DNA of 63,285 bases, taken from contig NZ_JAKEEC010000003.1 of assembly GCF_021483235.1 (NCBI RefSeq), positions 1-63,285 on the forward strand, read 5' to 3'. Shown here one piece after another: positions 44,805-53,984 of the stretch. Made by a program: the position numbers and the translations under genes. Position 1 is the stretch's first letter. Each line of letters opens with the position of its first letter. Origin of the DNA: Arthrobacter alkaliphilus (GTDB lineage Bacteria; Actinomycetota; Actinomycetes; Actinomycetales; Micrococcaceae). Below the pieces are notes generated by a model that ran no database searches, had not been told where the DNA came from, and saw only the letters and a program-made list of their open reading frames with translations.

Positions 44805-46511
44805 GTGAGTGAATTGCACACCCATGAAGTTCTGACAGACGGAACCGAGACGATCGAACCCGAGGAAACCATCTCCTCGGACGAAACACCCCACGAGATC
44901 GCAGAGAAGTCCTTCGCCGACTACAACGTCCGCGCCGACATCGTCGAGTCCCTCGCCGACGCCGGAATCACCCACCCCTTCCCCATCCAGGCCATGACCC
45001 TCCCGGTGGCCTTGGGTGGTCACGACATCATCGGCCAGGCCAAGACCGGTACCGGAAAGACACTCGGTTTCGGCATTCCCGCGCTGCAGCGCGTAGTGGG
45101 GCCCGGCGACGATGGTTTCGACAAGCTTGCCGTCCCCGGCGCCCCCCAGGCCCTGGTGATCGTCCCCACGCGCGAGCTCGCCGTCCAGGTGGCCAACGAC
45201 CTCCAGACGGCATCCCGCAAGCGCAACGCGCGCATCGCCACGATCTACGGTGGACGCGCCTACGAGCCCCAGATCGAAGCGCTGCAAAAGGGCGTCGAAG
45301 TGGTTGTCGGTACTCCCGGCCGCTTGATCGACCTTTACAAGCAGCGCCACTTGAGCCTCAAAAACGTCAAGATCGTGGTTCTCGACGAAGCAGACGAGAT
45401 GCTCGACCTCGGATTCCTCCCCGATGTGGAGACCCTCATCGCCGCGACGCCGGCGGTGCGCCAGACGCTGCTCTTCTCCGCGACCATGCCCGGCCCGGTT
45501 ATCGCCATGGCCCGGCGCTACATGACACAGCCCACGCACATCCGGGCGGCGGACCCGAACGACGAAGGCCTGACCAAGCGCGATATCCGCCAGCTCATCT
45601 ACCGGGCCCACAGCATGGACAAGACTGAAGTGGTGGCCCGCATCCTCCAGTCCCGCGGCCGTGGCCGGACCATCATCTTTACCAAGACCAAACGGACCGC
45701 AGCGAAAGTGGCCGAAGAACTGGTGGATCGCGGATTCGCCGCGGCAGCCATCCACGGCGACCTCGGACAGGGTGCCCGTGAACAGGCGCTGCGGGCCTTC
45801 CGCAACAACAAGGTCGATGTCCTGGTGGCGACCGACGTCGCGGCCCGCGGTATCGACGTCGAAGATGTCACCCACGTCATCAACTACCAGTGCGTCGAAG
45901 ACGAGAAGATCTACCTGCACCGCGTCGGCCGCACTGGTCGCGCAGGTAACAAAGGCACTGCCGTGACCTTCGTCGACTGGGACGAAGTTCCCCGTTGGGC
46001 GCTGATCAACAAAGCCCTGGGCCTCAACGTCCCCGAGCCCGTTGAAACCTACTCTTCTTCTCCGCACCTGTACACGGACCTCGACATCCCGGAAGGCACC
46101 AAGGGCCGCCTGCCCCGGAACCAGCGCACACTGGCGGGCGTCGACGCCGAGGTCCTGGAGGATCTTGGCGAGACCGGCAAGAAGAACTCCCGCTCCGGCG
46201 GCGGTTCCGGTCGTGGACGCTCCGGCCGCGACGGCGGTCGTGAGGGCGGGCGCGAGGGCGCACGCCGCCGTCCCAAGTCGGGCGACGCTCCGGCCCGCGA
46301 CGGCGATGGTGAGGGCGGACGCAACCGCACGCGCCGCCGTCGTACCTCGGAAGGCGAAGCAGCCCCCGCTGAGGCAACGGCCCAGACTGCCGAGCCACAG
46401 TCCGGCGAGGGCGCGGACAAGCCGGCCCGCGCACGCCGTTCCCGCACCCGCCGCCGCAACGGCGAAGTGGTGACCTCCTCCGGTGGTTCCACCGAGAGCA
46501 CTGAGGCTTAA
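44805..46511 (+). CDS. DEAD-box ATP-dependent RNA helicase (RhlE/CsdA-like)
   Basis: A 568-residue helicase. Motifs in order: Q motif with FPIQAMTLPVAL, motif I AKTGTGKTLGFGIPAL, Ia VPTRELAVQV, Ib GTPGRLIDL, II VLDEADEMLDLGF, III FSATMPGPV, then IIFTKTKRTA, ATDVAARGIDVEDV and HRVGRTGRAG. The C-terminal 120 residues are rich in Arg, Gly and Asp/Glu (RGRSGRDGGREGG-like), an RNA-binding disordered tail. GTG 44805 has AAGGA 9 bases upstream. It remodels RNA, perhaps in ribosome assembly or cold response. It corresponds by position to mycobacterial rhlE (Rv3211). Confidence 0.93.
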   Translation: MSELHTHEVLTDGTETIEPEETISSDETPHEIAEKSFADYNVRADIVESLADAGITHPFPIQAMTLPVALGGHDIIGQAKTGTGKTLGFGIPALQRVVGPGDDGFDKLAVPGAPQALVIVPTRELAVQVANDLQTASRKRNARIATIYGGRAYEPQIEALQKGVEVVVGTPGRLIDLYKQRHLSLKNVKIVVLDEADEMLDLGFLPDVETLIAATPAVRQTLLFSATMPGPVIAMARRYMTQPTHIRAADPNDEGLTKRDIRQLIYRAHSMDKTEVVARILQSRGRGRTIIFTKTKRTAAKVAEELVDRGFAAAAIHGDLGQGAREQALRAFRNNKVDVLVATDVAARGIDVEDVTHVINYQCVEDEKIYLHRVGRTGRAGNKGTAVTFVDWDEVPRWALINKALGLNVPEPVETYSSSPHLYTDLDIPEGTKGRLPRNQRTLAGVDAEVLEDLGETGKKNSRSGGGSGRGRSGRDGGREGGREGARRRPKSGDAPARDGDGEGGRNRTRRRRTSEGEAAPAEATAQTAEPQSGEGADKPARARRSRTRRRNGEVVTSSGGSTESTEA

Positions 46512-46519
46512 CGGCCTCG

Positions 46520-47383
46520 ATGATTGACACTGTTTGGGCGCCGGACGGCGGCAACCTGGTGGTTCACGCGGACAACGCGCTTTTCCTCCCGACGCTGCCG
46601 GACGGCGCCTTCACACTGATCTATGTGGACCCGCCCTTCAACACGGGCCGCGTCCAGAGCCGCCAGGAAATGCGCATGGTCCGCAACGCCGAGGGCGAGG
46701 GCGACCGCGTCGGCTTCAAGGGACGCTCGTATGACACCATCAAGGGCGCCCTGCACCGTTACGATGACGCGTTCAGCGACTACTGGTCGTTCCTTGAACC
46801 CAGGCTTGTGGAAGCCTGGCGCCTCCTCGCGGACGATGGCACCCTGTACCTGCACCTCGACTACCGCGAAGTGCACTACGCCAAGGTCATGCTGGACTCG
46901 ATCTTCGGCCGGGAGTGTTTCCTGAACGAGATCATCTGGGCCTACGACTATGGCGCACGCGCCAAGAACCGCTGGCCCACGAAGCACGACAATATCCTCG
47001 TGTACGTCAAGAACCCCGCCAAGTACCATTTCGACAACGCCGAGGTCGACCGTGAGCCGTACATGGCGCCGGGCCTCGTGACTCCGGCCAAGCGCGAACT
47101 GGGAAAGCTCCCAACGGACGTATGGTGGCACACCATCGTCTCCCCGACCGGCAAGGAAAAGACCGGCTACCCCACGCAAAAGCCTGAGGGCCTCGTCCGG
47201 CGGATCGTCACCGCATCCAGCAGGCCGGGAGACTGGTGCCTCGACTTCTTTGCCGGCTCGGGAACACTCGGGTCAGTGGCATCCAAGCTCGGGCGCAAGT
47301 TTGTGTGCGTGGACCAGAACGCCCCGGCTATCGACGTGATGCGCAGGCGCCTGGAGGGCAAGGCCACTTTCTACCCCAACTAG
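46520..47383 (+). CDS. Orphan beta-class site-specific DNA methyltransferase
   Basis: A 287-residue N6-adenine or N4-cytosine methyltransferase. The catalytic motif IV TLIYVDPPFNTGR (DPPF) precedes the AdoMet motif I LDFFAGSGTLGSVA, which is the beta-class order; YPTQKPEGLVRRIV (motif X region) comes between. No restriction endonuclease or specificity gene is adjacent. It lies 8 bp after the DEAD-box helicase, probably in one transcript, and its stop overlaps the converging PHP gene stop (CTAG). Its recognition sequence is unknown; a regulatory or housekeeping role is as likely as defence. Confidence 0.9.
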   Translation: MIDTVWAPDGGNLVVHADNALFLPTLPDGAFTLIYVDPPFNTGRVQSRQEMRMVRNAEGEGDRVGFKGRSYDTIKGALHRYDDAFSDYWSFLEPRLVEAWRLLADDGTLYLHLDYREVHYAKVMLDSIFGRECFLNEIIWAYDYGARAKNRWPTKHDNILVYVKNPAKYHFDNAEVDREPYMAPGLVTPAKRELGKLPTDVWWHTIVSPTGKEKTGYPTQKPEGLVRRIVTASSRPGDWCLDFFAGSGTLGSVASKLGRKFVCVDQNAPAIDVMRRRLEGKATFYPN

Positions 47384-48225
47384 CGGACCACCGAACTCCC
47401 CGTGCCCAGTTCCTCGATACGGGCCAGGACATCGGGGGACGTCAGGTTCTCCCCGAGCACGTTGGGCTTGCCCGTCCCGTGGTAGTCGGACGAACCCGTC
47501 ATCAACAAGCCATGCTCTGCAGCCAGGCGGCGCAAAAACACCCGGCCTTCCTCGGGATTGTCGCGGTGCTCCACTTCCAGGCCCAGCAGCCCTGCGTCGA
47601 TCATTTCCAAGTACGTCCGTTCCCCGACCACGCGGCCGCGGGCCGACGCCACCGGATGGGCGAAGACGGGGACCCCGCCCGCAGCCCGGACGAGTTCGAC
47701 GGCGAGCGCCGGGTCCGGTGCGTAGTGCTGCACGAAATAGCGCGAGTGCGAAGTCAGGATCGCGGTGAACGCCTCGGAGCGGCTCGCTACCGCACCGGCA
47801 GCTACAAGGGCGTCCGCGATGTGGGGCCGGCCCACCGTTGCGCCCGGAGCCACATGGTGGATGACATCGTCCCAGCTCAAGGGGTAATCCTCGGCCAGGA
47901 GCGTAACCATCCGTTTGGCGCGGGTGAGCCGCGCGTCCTTCGCCTTGGTGATTTCCTCGAGCAGGCCGGGGTGTGCGGGGTCGTGGAGATAACTGAGCAG
48001 GTGCACGCTGATCCCCTCCTGCGTGCGGCACGAAATCTCTATCCCCGGCACGAAAGCCATCCCGAGTTCGAGGGCAGCCGCGGAGGCCTGCTCCCAACCG
48101 TCGGTGGCGTCATGGTCGGTCAGTGCCACGACATCCAGGCCCGCCGCGGACGCGGAAGCGATCACTCCCGCGGGAGCCTCGGTTCCGTCGGAAACGTTGG
48201 AGTGCGCGTGCAGGTCGATCTTCAC
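47380..48225 (-). CDS. PHP-domain phosphoesterase
   Basis: A 281-residue PHP-family metal hydrolase. Metal ligands are visible: IDLHAHSNVSDGTEAP (HxH plus Asp), VALTDHDATDGW, the Glu in FVPGIEISC, and the later His residues in PVFAHPVASARG and GSSDYHGTGKPN. It resembles RNase AM/YciV or 3',5'-nucleoside bisphosphate phosphatases, which hydrolyse short RNA or nucleotide phosphates. The start is GTG 48223-48225, six bases after a TAGGCT box. It is encoded tail-to-tail with the DNA methyltransferase. Confidence 0.92.
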   Translation of the reverse strand: MKIDLHAHSNVSDGTEAPAGVIASASAAGLDVVALTDHDATDGWEQASAAALELGMAFVPGIEISCRTQEGISVHLLSYLHDPAHPGLLEEITKAKDARLTRAKRMVTLLAEDYPLSWDDVIHHVAPGATVGRPHIADALVAAGAVASRSEAFTAILTSHSRYFVQHYAPDPALAVELVRAAGGVPVFAHPVASARGRVVGERTYLEMIDAGLLGLEVEHRDNPEEGRVFLRRLAAEHGLLMTGSSDYHGTGKPNVLGENLTSPDVLARIEELGTGSSVVR

Positions 48226-48231
48226 TTTCCA

Positions 48232-48237
48232 AGCCTA
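48232..48237 (-). promoter_or_regulatory. -10 box, leaderless type, for the PHP gene
   Basis: The minus strand reads TAGGCT, TGGAAA, GTG. The hexamer is identical to the one before the ATL-adnAB operon. Confidence 0.5.
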
Positions 48238-48305
48238 TTTGATCCGAGACAGCTTGGACCGTTTCAGCGTTGGCCTAGTGTCTGCCTTGATGGGACTATG
48301 GGACG

Positions 48306-49889
48306 GTGAACGATGCACAAAACACCCAAAACGGTGAAACCACAGCCTCCCAGCCACTGGAGGAGCGCGTCAACAACCGCTCCCAGCGGCCCACATCCGA
48401 TGCCTTCAAGGCGTTCATGGCCAGCAACTGGGCGCCCGCGCCGCAGGTGACCCCTGCGCGTGACGCCGTCGCAGACCACGCCGCCGCTCGTCGTCGGGCC
48501 ATCTCCGACAAGTTCCCGGGCCTGCGCCTCGTCCTGCCGGCCGGCCCCCTCAAGGTCCGCTCGAACGATACCGACTACCGCTTCCGTCCCCACTCCGCAT
48601 TCGCCCACCTCACCGGTTTGGGCCTGGACCACGAGCCCGACGCCGTGCTGGTCCTGGAACCTGTTGAGGAGGGAACCGGCGACGACGGCGGCAACCACCT
48701 CGCGACGCTCTACTTCCGTCCGCTGGCCGGCCGGGACACCGAACAGTTCTACGCCGACTCGCGTTCCGGTGAGTTCTGGATCGGCGCGCGTCCGACCCTC
48801 GCCGAATTCGAGGCGCGTCTCGGACTCAGGACAGCGCACATTGACGAACTCGAGATGGCCATCACCAAGAACGTGGGAGCCCCGGAAATCGGCGGCATCT
48901 CCATCCGCCTGGTCCGAAAAGTAGACGAGAACATCGACGCCCTCGTGGACACGGCCCGCTACAACACAGCCAAGGATCCGGAGAACCTGGACCTCGGCGA
49001 ACTTGATGCCTTGGACGAACTGCTCAGCGAGGCGCTCTCCGAGTTGCGCCTGGTCAAGGACGACTGGGAAATCGAGCAGATGAAGATCGCCGTCGCAGCC
49101 ACGGTGGAGGGGTTCGCCGACGTCGTCCGTGCCCTCCCCCGCGCCATGACCCACCACCGCGGCGAACGCGTCATCGAAGGCGCCTTCTTCGCACGTGCCC
49201 GTGAGGATGGCAACGAGCTCGGCTACGACACCATCGCGGCTGCCGGAAACAACGCGACGGTGCTGCACTGGACCCGGAACACGGGCAAGGTCAACGCCGG
49301 GGAACTCGTGCTGCTGGACGCGGGGGTGGAGGCGGACTCGCTCTACACAGCCGACGTCACGCGCACCATTCCGGCCAACGGACAGTTCTCGGACGTCCAG
49401 CGCAAGGTCTATGAAGCGGTGCTTGACGCCGCCGACGCCGGATTCGCCGCAGCGCAGCCCGGCGTGAAGTTCCGCGACATCCACACCGCCGCGACCACGG
49501 TCCTCGCCGAACGCCTTGCCGAGTGGGGCCTGCTGCCCGTCTCCGTGGAGGAGGCCACCAGCGCGGAAGGCCAGCAGCACCGCCGCTGGATGCCGCACGG
49601 CACCAGCCATCATCTTGGCCTGGACGTCCATGACTGTGCCCAGGCCAAGCGGGACCTTTACCTGGACGGCGTGCTCACCGAAGGCATGGTCTTCACCATT
49701 GAACCCGGGCTCTACTTCAAGGACGAGGACCTCGCCATTCCGGAGGAATACCGCGGAATCGGCGTCCGGATCGAGGACGACATCCTGATGACGGCAGACG
49801 GTCCCGTCAACCTCAGCGCCGCGCTCCCGCGCAAGGCCGACGACGTCGAGTCCTGGATGGCGGGCATCTACCAGGAAGCCGAGGCGTAG
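48306..49889 (+). CDS. Aminopeptidase P family (Xaa-Pro aminopeptidase)
   Basis: A 527-residue M24B peptidase that removes an N-terminal residue before proline. An N-terminal AMP_N domain (about 65-220; YRFRPHSAFAHLTGL) precedes the pita-bread catalytic domain. Metal ligands: Asp in LLDAGVEADSLY and ADVTRTIPANG, His in HGTSHHLGLDVHD, Glu in VFTIEPGLYF and GVRIEDDIL. GTG 48306 begins the frame; GACTAT lies six bases upstream. It is divergent from the PHP gene and is followed by a strong terminator. Confidence 0.94.
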   Translation: MNDAQNTQNGETTASQPLEERVNNRSQRPTSDAFKAFMASNWAPAPQVTPARDAVADHAAARRRAISDKFPGLRLVLPAGPLKVRSNDTDYRFRPHSAFAHLTGLGLDHEPDAVLVLEPVEEGTGDDGGNHLATLYFRPLAGRDTEQFYADSRSGEFWIGARPTLAEFEARLGLRTAHIDELEMAITKNVGAPEIGGISIRLVRKVDENIDALVDTARYNTAKDPENLDLGELDALDELLSEALSELRLVKDDWEIEQMKIAVAATVEGFADVVRALPRAMTHHRGERVIEGAFFARAREDGNELGYDTIAAAGNNATVLHWTRNTGKVNAGELVLLDAGVEADSLYTADVTRTIPANGQFSDVQRKVYEAVLDAADAGFAAAQPGVKFRDIHTAATTVLAERLAEWGLLPVSVEEATSAEGQQHRRWMPHGTSHHLGLDVHDCAQAKRDLYLDGVLTEGMVFTIEPGLYFKDEDLAIPEEYRGIGVRIEDDILMTADGPVNLSAALPRKADDVESWMAGIYQEAEA

Positions 49890-49915
49890 CGGCCGGCAGG
49901 CACTGACGAAACGCG

Positions 49916-49953
49916 AGAGGAGGGCTACCGGATTGATCCGGTAGCCCTCCTCT
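49916..49953. terminator. Strong bidirectional intrinsic terminator
   Basis: Perfect 17-bp arms (49916-49932 and 49937-49953, AGAGGAGGGCTACCGGA) with a 4-nt loop are followed by a TTT on the plus strand. It lies between the aminopeptidase P gene and the converging stress-protein gene. Confidence 0.9.
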
Positions 49954-49980
49954 TTTGCTTTGGAGACGGCCTGCTGACAG

Positions 49981-50799
49981 CTACTGCTTGGCCGGATCCT
50001 CACCCTTCGCGGCTTCCTCGCCGGTCCCGGGTTCGTTCACTCGGACACCGTACTGCGGGCGGCCGTCCGGGAGGTCCGGGTAGCGGACGCCGGTGGTTGG
50101 CCTTGCGGCGGGGGCAGGGCCACCTGCTGCAGGCTGGGCGGCGTCGGCCGTTCCCTGTCCGGCTTCAGGACCACGCTGTCCGTAGGGATCCTGCCAAGAC
50201 GCCGGGCGCTCGGGAGCCCCACCCTGTGGTGCACCGGGATGAGTCGGCGGGTTTCGGTAGTCATGCGGCGTGTATGCCTGCGGCGGCCGGCCGAAAGCGG
50301 CTTCGGAAGGACTCATCGGCAATTGGTGAAGGAGCCTGCGCGCCTCGTGCGATGCCTCAAAGGCGACAATGACGTCATAGTTCGTCGCCACCACCTGGCT
50401 GGTGGAGGTGAAGTCCCGCTTCCCGCGCTGGGCAGCATAGGTGACGATCCCGAAGAGCATGAAGAACGCAGCACCCATGAGGACCGACGTCACGATCGAG
50501 AAGGGCCCGCCGGCGGGGGTGAAGAACGAAAGCATGACGCCCACGAACAGGCCGAACCACATGCCGCTGAGGGCACCGGACAAAGCGACCCTGGGGTAAC
50601 TGAGCCGTCCCGTTACCCGCTCGACCATTTTGAGGTCGTTTCCAACGATGGAGACATGCTGGACCGGGAACTGCTGGTCGGCAAGATAATCCACCGCCTT
50701 CTGGGCATCAAGATAGGAAGTGTAAGAGCCCACGGTGTCGCCCTTGGGGACGCTGCGGGATTCCTCCGTGGCCTTAGGAGCACCGAAAATGTTCGCCAT
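49981..50799 (-). CDS. General stress protein-like membrane protein
   Basis: A 272-residue protein. The N-terminal 60 residues match the general stress protein 17M-like domain (GSYTSYLDAQKAVDYLADQQF, VSIVGNDLKMVERV). Two membrane segments follow (about 75-100 and 108-130), then a cytoplasmic part with a Pro/Gly/Ala-rich tail of about 100 residues. ATG 50799 has GGGGG directly upstream. The open frame extends far upstream but that part is an antisense shadow of the MgtE-like gene. It is the likely counterpart of mycobacterial Rv1234 in this locus. Confidence 0.83.
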   Translation of the reverse strand: MANIFGAPKATEESRSVPKGDTVGSYTSYLDAQKAVDYLADQQFPVQHVSIVGNDLKMVERVTGRLSYPRVALSGALSGMWFGLFVGVMLSFFTPAGGPFSIVTSVLMGAAFFMLFGIVTYAAQRGKRDFTSTSQVVATNYDVIVAFEASHEARRLLHQLPMSPSEAAFGRPPQAYTPHDYRNPPTHPGAPQGGAPERPASWQDPYGQRGPEAGQGTADAAQPAAGGPAPAARPTTGVRYPDLPDGRPQYGVRVNEPGTGEEAAKGEDPAKQ

Positions 50800-50863
50800 A
50801 CCCCCATTCTGTCCCATACAGATGAGAACCGGCTGAAATTCAGCTAAAAGAGAGCAGACTCGG

Positions 50864-50869
50864 TAGCCT
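50864..50869 (+). promoter_or_regulatory. -10 box, leaderless type, for the MgtE-like gene
   Basis: TAGCCT, then GTAAAG, then GTG at 50876. Confidence 0.5.
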
Positions 50870-50875
50870 GTAAAG

Positions 50876-52159
50876 GTGAGCACAAATCCTTCACGCATCT
50901 TTGTTGCGCGCTTGCTCGGCCTCGACGTCTTCGATCCCCTGGGTGATCGCCTGGGCCGACTGCGCGACGTCGTGGTGCTGTCGCGCGGACTGCGCGGGGC
51001 TCCGCACGTGGTGGGCATCGTCGTCGAAGTTCCGGGCAAGAAGCGCGTCTTCGTTCCCATGACCAGGCTGACTTCCATGGACCAGAGCCAGATCATCTGC
51101 ACGGGCCTGGTCAATTTGCGGCGCTTCCAGCAACGCGGCGCCGAGCAACTGGTGGTCGGCGAGCTCTTTGACCGCAAGGTGACTCTCAAGGACGGCAGCG
51201 GCGACGCCATCATCGAAGACATCGCCATGGACCAGCAGCGCAACGGTGACTGGCTCGTCTCCAAGCTTTTCGTTCGAATGGGCACCTCGACTTCCAGGCT
51301 CCGGGGGCTGCGCCGCGGTCACACCCTGCTGGTGGACTGGGCGGACACACTGCAGGGCTCCGAAAACGACCCCCAGGGCGCAAGCCACTTCGTCGCCACG
51401 CACGAGGACCTCAAACCCGCCGACTTCGCGGACGCGCTCCAGGAGATGTCGGACAAACGACGGATTGAGGTGGCCAGCGAGCTCCAGGACGAGCGCCTCG
51501 CCGATGTGCTCCAGGAATTGCCGGAAGAAGACCAAGTCACGCTGTTGTCCGCTTTGGACAACGAACGCGCAGCCGACGTCCTCGAAGAAATGGACCCGGA
51601 CGACGCCGCGGACCTGCTGGCGGACCTGCCTTCCGCGAAGGCCGAGGAACTGCTGCTCCTGATGGATCCCGACGAGGCCGACGACGTCCGCAGGCTTCTG
51701 CAGTATGACGAAGACACGGCGGGCGGTCTCATGACCCCTGTTCCTGTCATCCTTCCACCGGAAGCCACCGTCGCAGAGGCGCTGGCCCATGTGCGCGGCG
51801 AGGAACTCTCCCCCGCCCTGGCCTCGGCCATCTTTATCTGCCGCCCGCCACTGGAAACACCCACAGGCCGATTCCTCGGCGTCGTGCATATCCAGCAGTT
51901 GCTCCGCAGCGCCCCGCCCGAGCAGCTGGGCAGCATCGTGGACAAGAACCTGGAGCCGGTTTCCGATCACGCCAGCATCAGCGAGGTCAGCCACATCATG
52001 GCCTCCTACAACCTCAACTCCCTCCCCGTCGTGAATAGCGCCGGACGCCTCGTGGGGGCGGTGACTGTTGATGACCTCTTGGACCATTTGCTCCCGGACG
52101 ACTGGCGAACCCACGACGACGGAGCCCCGATCAGGAAACTAGGAGGCCGAATTGGCTGA
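50876..52159 (+). CDS. Soluble MgtE-N/CBS domain protein
   Basis: A 427-residue protein with an N-terminal PRC-barrel-like part (about 10-150), an MgtE intracellular N-domain (about 180-285; LQELPEEDQVTLLSAL, VLEEMDPDDAADLLADLP), and a CBS pair (about 285-415; DTAGGLMTPVPV, LPVVNSAGRLVGAVTVDDLLDHL). The channel domain of true MgtE magnesium transporters is missing, so it is probably a regulator or sensor, perhaps working with the membrane protein encoded next. GTG 50876 follows a TAGCCT box by six bases. The gene overlaps the DUF1003 gene by 8 bp. Mycobacterial Rv1232c is the counterpart. Confidence 0.9.
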   Translation: MSTNPSRIFVARLLGLDVFDPLGDRLGRLRDVVVLSRGLRGAPHVVGIVVEVPGKKRVFVPMTRLTSMDQSQIICTGLVNLRRFQQRGAEQLVVGELFDRKVTLKDGSGDAIIEDIAMDQQRNGDWLVSKLFVRMGTSTSRLRGLRRGHTLLVDWADTLQGSENDPQGASHFVATHEDLKPADFADALQEMSDKRRIEVASELQDERLADVLQELPEEDQVTLLSALDNERAADVLEEMDPDDAADLLADLPSAKAEELLLLMDPDEADDVRRLLQYDEDTAGGLMTPVPVILPPEATVAEALAHVRGEELSPALASAIFICRPPLETPTGRFLGVVHIQQLLRSAPPEQLGSIVDKNLEPVSDHASISEVSHIMASYNLNSLPVVNSAGRLVGAVTVDDLLDHLLPDDWRTHDDGAPIRKLGGRIG

Positions 52160-52841
52160 GAAGCCCACCAGCGGAGGGCTGGACACCCCGCTCGAGCTGC
52201 GCTCCCGCATGCTGCCGAGTTTCAGCAGCGACCCCGATGCCTTTGGCCGCTTTGCCGAGCGCTTCGCCCGTTACATGGGCACAGCGAATTTCCTGTTCTA
52301 CATGACGATCTTCGTGGTCGTCTGGATAGCGCTCAACGTCATCGGCTTGTTCGGCTTCCAATGGGATCCCTACCCGTTCATCCTTCTCAATCTTTTCTTC
52401 TCCACGCAGGCCTCCTACGCGGCGCCCTTGATCCTGCTGGCCCAGAACCGCCAGGACGACCGGGACCGCGTGACCATCGAGCAGGACCGGGCCCGTGACG
52501 AGCGCAACCTGGCTGACACCGAATACCTGACGCGCGAGGTCGCGGCTCTTCGCATCGCCCTCCGCGAAGTTGCAACCAGGGACTATGTACGTGCCGAACT
52601 CCGTTCGCTGTTGTCAGATCTGCTCGAAGCGCAGGAAGAGTCGGGGCCAAATGGCTCCGGGAGCTCAGGCAACGGCGAAACGGCCAAGGACAAGCGCAAC
52701 AAACAGCGCAATCCCCCCACTCAGCAGATCCCCAAGGTCCATGCCGGACCTTCGAAAGCAGAGCACGCTGCGCCCGACCTTTCGGCTGTAGGCACTTCGC
52801 CGGCGCGCCACTCAAGTCCTCCCGCACAGCCCGAAAGCTGA
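52152..52841 (+). CDS. DUF1003 domain membrane protein
   Basis: A 229-residue protein with the DUF1003 domain: two membrane helices (about residues 45-70, FLFYMTIFVVVWIALNVIGLF, and 76-100), with the loop GFQWDPYPFILLNLFFSTQASYAAPLIL, typical of the family, then a basic amphipathic segment QNRQDDRDR and a Lys/Pro-rich tail. The start is TTG 52152-52154; an AGGAGG site five bases upstream makes this choice clear although it overlaps the previous gene by 8 bp. Its function is unknown; the pairing with the MgtE-N/CBS protein suggests they act together. Confidence 0.9.
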   Translation: MAEKPTSGGLDTPLELRSRMLPSFSSDPDAFGRFAERFARYMGTANFLFYMTIFVVVWIALNVIGLFGFQWDPYPFILLNLFFSTQASYAAPLILLAQNRQDDRDRVTIEQDRARDERNLADTEYLTREVAALRIALREVATRDYVRAELRSLLSDLLEAQEESGPNGSGSSGNGETAKDKRNKQRNPPTQQIPKVHAGPSKAEHAAPDLSAVGTSPARHSSPPAQPES

Positions 52842-52851
52842 CCACCCGAAC

Positions 52852-53979
52852 ATGAGCACACCATCTGTCGAGGCCCTCAACGGTGCCTTGGCAACCGTAA
52901 TCGATCCCGAGCTGCGCCGGCCCATCACTGAGCTGGGGATGCTGGATTCCGTGGAAGCCAGCGAAGACGGCAAGGTCCGGGTAACGGTGCTGTTGACCAT
53001 CGCAGGCTGCCCCCTGCGTGAGACCATCACGGCCGATGCCACCGCCGCCCTCACCAAAGTTCGGGGCGTGACCGGCGTCGAAGTCGAGCTCAAGGTCATG
53101 ACCCAAGCACAGCGCGACGCGCTCAAGGAACAGTTGCGGGGCCCAGGCGGGCAACGCGGCATACCCTTCAACGAACCGGGCTCCCTGACGAAAGTCTTCG
53201 CCGTAGCCAGCGGCAAGGGCGGCGTAGGCAAGTCCTCGGTAACGGTCAACCTCGCGTGCGCGCTTGCTGCGCAGGGGCTGCGCGTGGGAATCGTCGACGC
53301 CGATGTCCACGGGTTCTCCGTTCCTGCGCTCATGGGAATCACGCAGCAGCCCACCCCGGTGGATGACATGATCCTCCCGCCCGTGGCCTTCGGCGTGAAG
53401 GTCATCTCGGTTGGGATGTTCGTCTCCGGGAACAAGGCCGTTGCCTGGCGTGGGCCCATGCTGCACCGTGCCTTGGAGCAATTCCTCACGGATGTCTATT
53501 TCGGCGATCTTGACACCCTGTTCCTGGATCTTCCACCGGGCACGGGCGACATCGCGATCTCGGTGGCGCAGTTGCTTCCGAACGCCGAAATCCTCGTGGT
53601 GACCACCCCGCAGGCAGCGGCGGCGGATGTTGCCGAGAGGGCCGGAACGATCGCAACGCAGACGGGCCAGAAGCTTGCCGGCGTCGTGGAGAACATGTCC
53701 TTCCTCGAGATGCCCGACGGCGGCAGGATGGAATTGTTCGGAAGCGGCGGCGGGCGGGTGCTGGCTGAACGGCTGAGCGCCGCCGTCGGGACCGACGTTC
53801 CGCTGCTGGGACAGATCCCCTTGGACATCCGTCTGCGTGAAGGCGGAGACGCTGGGCGCCCGCTGGTGCTGTCGGCTCCGGAGACGGCCGCCGCACAGGC
53901 ACTTCAAGGCATCGCGGCAAAGCTCCAAGCCAAGCCGCGTGGCCTGGCCGGCATGTCCCTCGGGATCCAGCCGAAATAG
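52852..53979 (+). CDS. mrp: Mrp/ApbC-type P-loop ATPase (Fe-S cluster carrier)
   Basis: A 375-residue protein. An N-terminal DUF59 (MIP18-like) domain (about 5-90) is followed by the deviant Walker A P-loop VASGKGGVGKSSVTVNLA near residue 120, LFLDLPPGTGDIAIS, and VTTPQAAAADVAER. It binds and delivers iron-sulfur clusters to target proteins. The CxxC often seen after ENMS in the family is absent (ENMSFLEMPDGGRM); this may be usual in actinobacteria. It starts 10 bp after the DUF1003 gene. In mycobacteria mrp (Rv1229c) also sits near tatB and sigE. Confidence 0.93.
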   Translation: MSTPSVEALNGALATVIDPELRRPITELGMLDSVEASEDGKVRVTVLLTIAGCPLRETITADATAALTKVRGVTGVEVELKVMTQAQRDALKEQLRGPGGQRGIPFNEPGSLTKVFAVASGKGGVGKSSVTVNLACALAAQGLRVGIVDADVHGFSVPALMGITQQPTPVDDMILPPVAFGVKVISVGMFVSGNKAVAWRGPMLHRALEQFLTDVYFGDLDTLFLDLPPGTGDIAISVAQLLPNAEILVVTTPQAAAADVAERAGTIATQTGQKLAGVVENMSFLEMPDGGRMELFGSGGGRVLAERLSAAVGTDVPLLGQIPLDIRLREGGDAGRPLVLSAPETAAAQALQGIAAKLQAKPRGLAGMSLGIQPK

Positions 53980-53984
53980 CCTAC

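Noticed and set aside
44616..46067. 483-codon minus-strand frame opposite the DEAD-box helicase gene
   Set aside because: It is an antisense shadow; the helicase motifs on the plus strand explain the sequence.
46520..47383. Restriction-modification system
   Set aside because: Only the methyltransferase is present; flanking genes are an RNA helicase and a PHP phosphoesterase.
48264..50003. 579-codon minus-strand frame opposite the aminopeptidase P gene
   Set aside because: It is an antisense shadow running through a strong terminator; the plus-strand gene has all metal ligands.
52387..53928. 513-codon minus-strand frame opposite the DUF1003 and mrp genes
   Set aside because: It crosses two real genes and has no domain; it is an antisense shadow.
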